From the NCBI RefSeq assembly GCF_018861125.1, contig NZ_JAHKQN010000019.1, forward strand, positions 220,849-284,848: a DNA stretch of 64,000 bases, in the 5' to 3' direction. Of the stretch, positions 18,085 to 25,110 are shown one piece after another. Each line of letters begins with the position of its first letter. The stretch's first letter is position 1. The notes under the pieces were generated by a model. The model made no database searches. It saw nothing but the letters and a program-made list of their open reading frames with translations, and was not told the DNA's origin. Source of the DNA: Cellulophaga baltica (GTDB taxonomy: Bacteria; Bacteroidota; Bacteroidia; Flavobacteriales; Flavobacteriaceae). Position numbers and translations under genes: made by a program.

Positions 18085-18273
18085 ATGAAAAAATTATTTT
18101 CCATTTTCTTATTTGTAATTGGTTCACAAGTTTTACTTGCACATCCAAAAACAGAACATCATGCACATGATTCTTTTACAGGAGAATTAGCCTGGCTAAT
18201 ATTACCTTTAATCGCAATAGGTCTTATTGCTTGGAAATTTTCTAAATCGAAAATAAAGAAATTTAAAAACTAA
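18085..18273 (+). CDS. Small membrane protein downstream of larC
   Basis: A 62-aa peptide, not recognised as a family. It has a signal-like hydrophobic N-terminus (MKKLFSIFLFVIGSQVLLAHP), then a short His-containing stretch (HPKTEHHAHD), a second hydrophobic segment (GELAWLILPLIAIGLIAW) and a basic tail (KFSKSKIKKFKN). It starts 12 nt after larC and ends before a strong terminator, so it belongs to the lar operon. The histidines suggest metal contact at the periplasmic face, which is inference. Confidence 0.6.
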   Translation: MKKLFSIFLFVIGSQVLLAHPKTEHHAHDSFTGELAWLILPLIAIGLIAWKFSKSKIKKFKN

Positions 18274-18305
18274 ATTACTTACATTTTAGTACAATTGGTT
18301 TATTG

Positions 18306-18355
18306 AAGGGTTTGAAAGTGTTTCTTAAAAAAGAAATTCTTTCAAACCTTTTTTT
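18306..18355 (+). terminator. Terminator of the lar operon
   Basis: Perfect outer stem GGTTTGAAAG (18309-18318) with CTTTCAAACC (18339-18348), an inner TTTCTT/AAGAAA stem, then a run of seven T. Confidence 0.85.
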
Positions 18356-18419
18356 GTTGTGTAATGTGATACAGTTAATAATTTTTGTTTAACTATTTTT
18401 AATAAAAGTTGAACATTGT

Positions 18420-18427
18420 TATATTTG
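18420..18427 (+). promoter_or_regulatory. Candidate -7 promoter box of the photolyase operon
   Basis: TATATTTG matches the Bacteroidota -7 consensus TAnnTTTG, 37 nt before the photolyase ATG. No good -33 TTG at the usual distance. A small inverted repeat TTGTC-TAC-GACAA (18437-18449) sits right downstream and may be an operator. Confidence 0.45.
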
Positions 18428-18464
18428 GTTTCGAACTTGTCTACGACAATTATACCATAAATTA

Positions 18465-19583
18465 ATGCCTATTAACACCAATACATCCTTATTTCCAGTT
18501 CTATATTCTGATATTTTAGATAGTGTACAAGCTGTTGATCCTATTAATTATGGTTTAACACGTAATTATATTGATGGTGCTGTCTCATATTTATCACCAT
18601 ATATTTCTAGAGGTGTCATTTCAACTAAGTTTGTTTTATCAAAAGTATTAGATAGAGGTTATAATGTAAGAGAGATAGAAAAGTTTATTCAAGAATTAGC
18701 ATGGAGGGACTATTGGCAACAAATATGGATTGAAAAAGGAGATACTATTAATTCAGATTTAAAGCATGCGCAACTACCAGTTTCAAATACGTTAATTCCT
18801 AAAGCTGTTTTTGAAGCTAAGACAGGTATTAATGCAATTGATAACGCAATAAAAGAATTTTACAAAACAGGCTATTTACATAATCACTTAAGAATGTATA
18901 TAGCAAGTATAACTTGTAACGTAGCGGGAAGTCATTGGAAATATCCTGCACATTGGATGTATTACCATCTTTTAGATGCTGATTGGGCAAGTAATGCTTT
19001 AAGTTGGCAATGGGTTGCAGGAGCAAATGCAAATAAGAAGTATGTTGCGAATCAAGAAAATATTAATAAATACTGTTCTTCTGAACAACAAAATACATTT
19101 TTAGATATAGCATATGAAGATTTCAGTTCATTAACCACACCTAATGTTTTAAAAGAAACAGTACAGTTAGGACTTAAAACATCATTACCTATTGCAAATA
19201 GTATTTTTATTGATAACAACTTACCAACCTGTATTTATAATTTTTACAATCTTGATCCTCTTTGGAAGAAAGATGAATTGGTAAATAAAGTTTTATTATT
19301 AGAGCCTTCAGTTTTTAGTGAATACCCAATATCACAAAAAACGATAAACTTTATGCTAAGTTTAGCACAAGAGAATATACCAAACATTCAAATATATATT
19401 GGAGAGTTTAATAATTTGGTAAGTACTTATAATTTGAGTAAAGAAATAATTTATAAAGAGCATCCGCTCAATAAAAATTATAAAGGTATCCAAGAACCTA
19501 GAGAATGGATGTTTCAGGTAAAAGGATATTATCCATCATTTTTTGCTTTTTGGAAAAAATGTAAAAAAGAACTTTTGTTTTAA
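18465..19583 (+). CDS. Photolyase/cryptochrome-family protein with apparently permuted domains
   Basis: A 372-aa flavoprotein of the photolyase superfamily. The FAD-binding helical domain comes first (residues about 25-205): LSPYISRGVIS, ELAWRDYWQQI, GINAIDNAIKEFYKTGYLHN, HLRMYIAS and DADWASNALSWQWVAG. The normal N-terminal alpha/beta domain is absent from the front. Residues 250-372 instead show the strand/helix pattern of that domain: VLLLEPSVF then an FMLSLAQ helix, IQIYIGEF, IIYKEHP, and finally PSFFAFWKKC, like the end of the antenna domain. I read this as a circular permutation. Repair activity (CPD or 6-4) cannot be told. It leads an operon with a DUF2256 gene and a photolyase-related gene. 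Confidence 0.82.
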   Translation: MPINTNTSLFPVLYSDILDSVQAVDPINYGLTRNYIDGAVSYLSPYISRGVISTKFVLSKVLDRGYNVREIEKFIQELAWRDYWQQIWIEKGDTINSDLKHAQLPVSNTLIPKAVFEAKTGINAIDNAIKEFYKTGYLHNHLRMYIASITCNVAGSHWKYPAHWMYYHLLDADWASNALSWQWVAGANANKKYVANQENINKYCSSEQQNTFLDIAYEDFSSLTTPNVLKETVQLGLKTSLPIANSIFIDNNLPTCIYNFYNLDPLWKKDELVNKVLLLEPSVFSEYPISQKTINFMLSLAQENIPNIQIYIGEFNNLVSTYNLSKEIIYKEHPLNKNYKGIQEPREWMFQVKGYYPSFFAFWKKCKKELLF

Positions 19584-19600
19584 ACAATTAATTTGAACTT

Positions 19601-19729
19601 ATGAGAAAACAAAATTTACCTCAAAAAATATGTATGGTATGTGAGCGACCATTTTCTTGGCGAAAAAAGTGGGAAAAGAACTGGGAAACCGTAAAGTATT
19701 GTAGTGAGCGTTGTAGAAGAAATAAATAA
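19601..19729 (+). CDS. DUF2256 small zinc-ribbon-like protein
   Basis: A 42-aa protein found by reading the gap between the two photolyase-type genes. The sequence has the DUF2256 pattern: K[19 protein letters not shown] near the front and [10 protein letters not shown] near the end. The four cysteines (positions 11, 14, 34, 38) should bind one zinc ion. DUF2256 genes commonly sit next to photolyase/cryptochrome genes, as here (17 nt after the first, 5 nt before the second). Function unknown; a role in photolyase maturation or DNA contact is a guess. Confidence 0.9.
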   Translation: MRKQNLPQKICMVCERPFSWRKKWEKNWETVKYCSERCRRNK

Positions 19730-19734
19730 AAATT

Positions 19735-21219
19735 ATGAAGGCAATTAATCTAATTTTTCCACATCAGTTATTTAAAGATTCACCAATTTTTGAACATAAA
19801 TTACCTACATACCTAATTGAAGAATTTTTATTTTTTAAACAGTATTCATTTCACAAACAGAAAATAGCATTTCATAGAGCGACTATGAAGCGCTATTATG
19901 ATTATTTAAACGATTTAGGTTTGGAGGCTTATTACATAGCGTCTTCAGATGAGAAATCAGATATACGTTTATTAATTCCGGAATTAAAAAATGAAGGGGT
20001 AACACATATTAATTATATAGATCCAACAGATAATTGGCTTGAAAAACGAATAGAGGACGCTTGTAAAGAACATAATATCACCACTACGGTTTACGATTCT
20101 CCGTTGTTTTTAAATATGAAAGATGACGATGCAGATTTTTTTAAAAAAGATAAAAAGAAATTCCATCAGCATACATTTTATATAAAACAACGCAAAAGAT
20201 ATAGAATATTATTAGATGAAAAAGGTGGACCAGTGTGTGGTAAATGGTCTTTTGATGATGAAAACAGAAAAAAATATCCTGCTAAGAAAACACCACCACC
20301 AATATATTACCCTGATGTAGATACTTATTTTAAAGAGGCACAGCAATACGTTGATGAGAATTTTGCTAATAATTTGGGGGAGTTGACAGCTAATCCATTA
20401 TATCCTACAAGTTTTAAAGCAACAGAAGATTGGTTACATCAATTTTTTGAATACCGTTTTATGGAATTCGGTACTTATGAAGATGCCATTGTTGCAGAAA
20501 ACTCCATTTTAAATCATAGTGTTTTAACACCAATGCTTAATGTGGGTTTAACGACACCTAAAGAAATAATTGATGCTTGTTTGTTGTATTCAGAAGAAAA
20601 TAATATACCAGTAAATTCTACAGAAGGTTTTATTAGGCAAATTATCGGTTGGCGTGAATTTGTCAAAGGTATTTATAAGGTGAAAGGAACGCAAATACGC
20701 ACGACTAACTTTTGGAAATTTAAAAATAAGATACCAAAATCATTTTATGATGGTACAACAGGTATTGACCCTATTGATAATACAATAAAGAAAATTTTGA
20801 AAACTGGCTATTGTCATCATATTGAGAGGTTAATGGTCTTAGGTAACTTTATGATGTTGTGTGAATTTGATCCTGATGAAGTATATAAATGGTTTATGGA
20901 ACTTTTTATTGATGCTTATGATTGGGTTATGGTTGCAAACGTATATGGCATGAGCCAGTTTGCCGATGGAGGGTTAATGGCTACTAAGCCATACATAAGT
21001 GGTAGTAACTATTTAAAAAAGATGAGTAATTATAAAAATGGAGAATGGAAAAGTATATGGGACGGTTTGTTCTGGACATTTATGGATAAGCATCGTGACT
21101 TCTTTTTATCAAATCCTCGTTTAGGAATGTTAGTGCACATGTTTGATAAAATGCCAGCAGAAAAGAGACAGTCACACATTGAAAATGGAGAAACATATTT
21201 ACTTTCTTTAAATAATTAA
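19735..21219 (+). CDS. Photolyase-related protein (DPRP/FeS-BCP family) lacking the Fe-S cysteines
   Basis: A 494-aa member of the deoxyribodipyrimidine photolyase-related family, whose characterised members (PhrB) repair 6-4 photoproducts. Seen: N-terminal Rossmann-like domain (MKAINLIFPHQLF, HKQKIAFHRATMKRYYDYL), then the FAD domain with STEGFIRQIIGWREFVKGIY, GYCHHIERLMVLGNF, DAYDWVMVANVYGMSQFADGG and MATKPYISGSNYLKKMS. The His-His of the active site is kept. In the family four Cys bind [4Fe-4S]; here the aligned positions are Pro346, Lys434, Glu437 and a short deletion near 440-443, so the cluster is almost certainly absent. It could be a cluster-free (6-4) photolyase or a photoreceptor. 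Confidence 0.88.
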   Translation: MKAINLIFPHQLFKDSPIFEHKLPTYLIEEFLFFKQYSFHKQKIAFHRATMKRYYDYLNDLGLEAYYIASSDEKSDIRLLIPELKNEGVTHINYIDPTDNWLEKRIEDACKEHNITTTVYDSPLFLNMKDDDADFFKKDKKKFHQHTFYIKQRKRYRILLDEKGGPVCGKWSFDDENRKKYPAKKTPPPIYYPDVDTYFKEAQQYVDENFANNLGELTANPLYPTSFKATEDWLHQFFEYRFMEFGTYEDAIVAENSILNHSVLTPMLNVGLTTPKEIIDACLLYSEENNIPVNSTEGFIRQIIGWREFVKGIYKVKGTQIRTTNFWKFKNKIPKSFYDGTTGIDPIDNTIKKILKTGYCHHIERLMVLGNFMMLCEFDPDEVYKWFMELFIDAYDWVMVANVYGMSQFADGGLMATKPYISGSNYLKKMSNYKNGEWKSIWDGLFWTFMDKHRDFFLSNPRLGMLVHMFDKMPAEKRQSHIENGETYLLSLNN

Positions 21220-21249
21220 TTGATAATTAAAAATTAACAAAATTGTCTT

Positions 21250-21293
21250 AATTTATTTAGAATAAATTAAAATAAGCTTTATTTATTTAGATT
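21250..21293. promoter_or_regulatory. Candidate iron-responsive operator pair before DUF4856/imelysin operon
   Basis: AATTTATTTAGAATAAATT (21250-21268) is a perfect 8-3-8 inverted repeat. A second TTATTTAGATT copy lies at 21283-21293, directly upstream of a TATATTTG -7 box (21301-21308). The TTATTTAGA core is shared with the divergent imelysin and AraC promoters. Confidence 0.55.
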
Positions 21294-21300
21294 TGGAGAG

Positions 21301-21308
21301 TATATTTG
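21301..21308 (+). promoter_or_regulatory. -7 promoter box of the plus-strand iron operon
   Basis: TATATTTG fits TAnnTTTG and lies 45 nt before the DUF4856 start, immediately downstream of the TTATTTAGATT motif. Confidence 0.5.
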
Positions 21309-21353
21309 CCCAACAAACTCAATTATTAGATTAACAATCTAACACATAACTCA

Positions 21354-22574
21354 ATGAATATTAGAAAAATTTCCCTCGTAGCTACAATTTTTGCAACTGC
21401 TATTTTTACATCATGTAGTGATGATAGTGATGATTTTAATGATAGTGTAGACTTTGCACAAGAATTTACAGATATAGATGATTCCGTAGTTACAGAACCA
21501 GCAACATATGAATTTGAAAGAGATGGTAATACTACTATTGATTTTTCAGGGCAAACTACAAGACTTAAGCAAGTTAACGAAATTGGTGCTTTAATGCTTA
21601 GTGCTAACCCTGTTCCAACGCAAGACGATTTTACAAATAGATTTAACCAAGCGGTTTCTTTTACAGATGAATCATTAAACGGAAGTAAAAACGTAAGAAG
21701 TAAAACAGGTAGTTCTGTTGGTTTATTTCAAAGTAATGCTGCCGATAGCGAATCAATAAAAGAAGATTTTGATTCATACTTAACAAATCAAATAGCTGTT
21801 TTAAGTAGTACAAACGAAGCATCTGTTGGTGTTGCTGGTACGTATAGTGATACACCTCGTTATTTTAATGCGCAAGGCTTAGAATACCAACAAGCTTTTT
21901 ACAAAGGTTTAATTGGTGCTTTAGCAATGGACCAATCTTTAAATCACTATTTTAATAGATTGGATGATAATTTTGACGGCACACTTTCTTATAGAACTGA
22001 AAATGATGCTGAAACATTGGCTACAGATGAAAACTATACCACTATGGAGCATCACTGGGATGAAGCTTATGGGTATGTATATGGTTTAGATGCTGATGAA
22101 GATAACTTAATACAGAAGTATTTAAATGATATCGCTAATCAAGTAAACTTTAATGATATTGCTGAAAATGTATTTAAGGCTTTTAAAATTGGTAGAGCAG
22201 CAATTGTAGCTCAGGAATATGAAGTGAGAGATGAAGCTGTTGAGGTTATTAGATACCAAATATCAAAAATTCCAAGTGCTAGAGCTATTTATTATTTAGA
22301 TGATGCTAAAACTATTTTTGAAGATGAAACTACAGATAATAGAGATGCATTTCATTCTCTTTCTGAAGCATATGGTTTTATTTACTCATTGCAATTTACA
22401 TACAACCCTTCAACAGGTGAACCTTATTTTGCAAAAGCTGAAGTAGATGCAATGATTGCAGTATTAGAAGAAGGTGATGGTTTTTATGATTTGTCTACTG
22501 ATGATATTGATGATTTAATAAACCAAATTGTTAGTGCTTACGACTTTACTTTAGAACAAGCATTAGAACAATAA
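21354..22574 (+). CDS. DUF4856 domain-containing lipoprotein
   Basis: A 406-aa predicted lipoprotein: signal peptide ending FTSC, followed by SDDSDD, an acidic signal typical of lipoproteins exported to the outer surface in Flavobacteria. The mature part starts with the DUF4856 pattern (ATYEFERDGNTTIDFSGQTTRLKQVNEIGALM) and is helical, with a conserved central EHHWDEAYGYVYGLD segment. DUF4856 proteins are usually encoded next to imelysin and TonB receptor genes, as here, pointing to iron or haem capture at the cell surface. It is the first gene of the operon, 29 nt before the imelysin gene. Confidence 0.88.
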   Translation: MNIRKISLVATIFATAIFTSCSDDSDDFNDSVDFAQEFTDIDDSVVTEPATYEFERDGNTTIDFSGQTTRLKQVNEIGALMLSANPVPTQDDFTNRFNQAVSFTDESLNGSKNVRSKTGSSVGLFQSNAADSESIKEDFDSYLTNQIAVLSSTNEASVGVAGTYSDTPRYFNAQGLEYQQAFYKGLIGALAMDQSLNHYFNRLDDNFDGTLSYRTENDAETLATDENYTTMEHHWDEAYGYVYGLDADEDNLIQKYLNDIANQVNFNDIAENVFKAFKIGRAAIVAQEYEVRDEAVEVIRYQISKIPSARAIYYLDDAKTIFEDETTDNRDAFHSLSEAYGFIYSLQFTYNPSTGEPYFAKAEVDAMIAVLEEGDGFYDLSTDDIDDLINQIVSAYDFTLEQALEQ

Positions 22575-22603
22575 TTATATTATAATTTACTAGAGTTCAT
22601 AAA

Positions 22604-23746
22604 ATGAAAAAAATAATAAGCACAGTAGTTGTATTTATGTTGCTTTTTTCTTGTGTTGAGGAAAATGATGATAATACGACAGAAGGTTCAGATGATTTTG
22701 ATAGAACATTAATTTTAAACAACTGGGTAGATAACATTATTTTACCAGCTTATGATGCTTTTGAGGCTGAAGTTTCAAATTTGAAAACCGCTGAAACTGC
22801 TTTTGTTTCTTCACCTAGTGAGGCAACATTGACCACTTTTCAAACATCATTATTTGAAACGCAAAAAGCATGGCAACATGTGGCAATGTTTGATTTAGGT
22901 TTAGACGTTAATGCAACTGCAACATATCGTGAGTTTATGAACTCTTATCCTGTTGATGTAACTGAAGTTGATGCTAGTTTAGATACTACAGTAGATGATA
23001 TTGCAATAATTAGTTTTGATCTTTCTATAAGAGCAGACGAACAAGGTTTACCAACTTTGGATTACTTGTTAAATGGAGTAGATTTAGATAAATACACTAC
23101 CGATGATCAAAGTGAAGTGTATAGTGCATACGTAACTAAAGTAGTTGATAGAATAGTTTCGTTAACTTCTGATGTAACATCATATTGGAATACTAATGCA
23201 GTAAGCATTAAAAGTGACGGTGGGTCATCGGCAACCTCTTCATTCAATATATTATTTAATGATTATCTGTTTTATGTAGAGCAAGGTTTTAGAGAAGCTA
23301 AAATTGCAACACCTTCTGGATCTAGAACAGGTGGAGCTTCAAAAGATCCAATGTTTGTAGAATCTTTTTATACTTCAGAAAATTCAAAAATATTATTTTT
23401 AGAAGCTTATGAAGCTGTTGAGAATTTGTATTTCGGAATATCATTTGATGGTAATTCTGATGGTGAAAGTATAGATTCTTATATTGAATTTTTAAATCCG
23501 GATACTATTTTTGATAGTGTAACACTGCAAAATTATTCTTTCTCAGATTTTATAAGCCTTAAGCTTTCTGATATTGATGAACAAGTTGATCTTTTAAATG
23601 ATGACTTTACTATTGATGTTGAAAATAACAATGATAATATGATTGACACGTTTACAGTGATTCAAAATTATGTGGTGTTTTTAAAAACCAATGTTGTTCA
23701 AACTATAGGTGTAACTATTGATTTTGCAGATAGCGATGGTGATTAA
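22604..23746 (+). CDS. Imelysin-family lipoprotein, GxHxxE motif degenerate
   Basis: A 380-aa lipoprotein (lipobox LFSC, then VEENDDN). It is helical, with the imelysin features ETQKAWQHV and LDYLLNG. The family's GxHxxE motif reads GLPTLD, so His and Glu are both changed; metal or ligand binding at this site is therefore doubtful. The C-terminus ends in SDGD, matching the NDGD end of the imelysin encoded at 27605-28675, so the two are paralogues. Located between DUF4856 and HTTM genes in an iron-type operon. Confidence 0.85.
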   Translation: MKKIISTVVVFMLLFSCVEENDDNTTEGSDDFDRTLILNNWVDNIILPAYDAFEAEVSNLKTAETAFVSSPSEATLTTFQTSLFETQKAWQHVAMFDLGLDVNATATYREFMNSYPVDVTEVDASLDTTVDDIAIISFDLSIRADEQGLPTLDYLLNGVDLDKYTTDDQSEVYSAYVTKVVDRIVSLTSDVTSYWNTNAVSIKSDGGSSATSSFNILFNDYLFYVEQGFREAKIATPSGSRTGGASKDPMFVESFYTSENSKILFLEAYEAVENLYFGISFDGNSDGESIDSYIEFLNPDTIFDSVTLQNYSFSDFISLKLSDIDEQVDLLNDDFTIDVENNNDNMIDTFTVIQNYVVFLKTNVVQTIGVTIDFADSDGD

Positions 23747-23748
23747 TA

Positions 23749-25110
23749 ATGAATAAAATAAAAGCATATTTCACTAATAATAATACAGAAGCAGCTAGTT
23801 TAGCTGCTTTTCGTATTCTATTTGGTGCCTTAATGTTATTTAGTCTAATCCGATTTGTTGCTATGGGTTGGGTTGAGCAATTTTATATTTTGCCCAAATG
23901 GCACTTTACATATTATGGATTTAGTTGGGTAAAAACTTTGGGGGTTTATACTTATAGTTTATTTGCATTGTGCATGATATCATGTGTAGGTATTATCTTG
24001 GGTTTTAAGTACAGACTTTCAATAATTACTTTCTTTTTAACTTTCACTTATATAGAACTGATTGATAAAACCACTTATTTAAATCATTACTATTTTGTTA
24101 GCGTGCTTAGTTTTTTACTTTGTTTTTTACCACTAAATGCTAAGTTTTCTTTAGATGCTTATAAAAAAGGTTACGAATTTAAGTTTGTACCCAGTTGGAC
24201 AGTTGATTCCATAAAAATACTATTGAGTATCGTGTATTTTTATGCAGGTTTGGCTAAGTTGAATTCTGATTGGCTATTGAGAGCGCAACCTTTAAAGATT
24301 TGGTTATCAACAAAAACGAGTTTACCTATAATTGGAAGTTTAATGAACGATACATGGTTTCACTATGCGATGAGTTGGAGTGGAGCTATTTATGATTTAA
24401 CAATTCCATTTTTATTATGGACACGAAAAACTAGACCTTACGCTTTTGTAGTAGTGGTAATATTTCATGTATTTACACGTATCTTATTTAATATTGGTAT
24501 GTTTCCATACATCATGATTTGCATTACTTTGATTTTTTTCGATGCTAAATTTCATCAAGAACTTTTGAACTTGGTAAAAAGAATAGTGCCTTTCACAAAA
24601 CAAGCTACGACATTGTTACAGGAGAAAGTTTATCAATTTAAATCGTCTAAACTTGTATTAGGTGCTCTAAGTCTATTTTTCGCAATTCAACTATTATTAC
24701 CTTTTAGGAATTTATTGTATCCGGGAGAGTTGTTTTGGACAGAACAAGGATTTCGTTTTTCATGGCGTGTGATGTTAATTGAAAAAGTAGGTTTAATAAC
24801 GTATACGGTTAGAGATAGTGATACGGGAAAGTTTTTTCAAGTAAAAAATTCAGACTTTTTAACCCCACTTCAAATTAAACAAATGAGTTTTCAGCCTGAT
24901 TTTATTTTGGAATATGCGCACTTGTTAGGTGATCATTTTAAAAGTCAAGGTCATAAAAATATACAAATATTTGCTGAGTGCTATGTGGCATTAAACGGTA
25001 GATTAAATCAACAATTTGTTGACCCGACTGTAGATTTATACAGTCAAAAAGAAAATTTTAATAACAAAACTTGGATAGTACCATTACGAGATGAGATTAA
25101 AGGATTTTAA
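23749..25110 (+). CDS. HTTM-domain membrane protein (vitamin K-dependent carboxylase-like)
   Basis: A 453-aa integral membrane protein with about seven N-terminal membrane segments and a soluble C-terminal part. The HTTM domain resembles the transmembrane part of gamma-glutamyl carboxylase: AASLAAFRILFGALMLFSLIRF at the start, LNHYYFVSVLSFLLCFLP, YFYAGLAKLNSDWLLRAQPL and later GELFWTEQGFRFSWRVML. In Bacteroidota such genes accompany imelysin and TonB receptor genes. Its activity here is unknown; carboxylation, or use as a redox or lipid enzyme, are both possible. The 3' end overlaps the TonB receptor gene by 20 nt. Confidence 0.88.
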   Translation: MNKIKAYFTNNNTEAASLAAFRILFGALMLFSLIRFVAMGWVEQFYILPKWHFTYYGFSWVKTLGVYTYSLFALCMISCVGIILGFKYRLSIITFFLTFTYIELIDKTTYLNHYYFVSVLSFLLCFLPLNAKFSLDAYKKGYEFKFVPSWTVDSIKILLSIVYFYAGLAKLNSDWLLRAQPLKIWLSTKTSLPIIGSLMNDTWFHYAMSWSGAIYDLTIPFLLWTRKTRPYAFVVVVIFHVFTRILFNIGMFPYIMICITLIFFDAKFHQELLNLVKRIVPFTKQATTLLQEKVYQFKSSKLVLGALSLFFAIQLLLPFRNLLYPGELFWTEQGFRFSWRVMLIEKVGLITYTVRDSDTGKFFQVKNSDFLTPLQIKQMSFQPDFILEYAHLLGDHFKSQGHKNIQIFAECYVALNGRLNQQFVDPTVDLYSQKENFNNKTWIVPLRDEIKGF

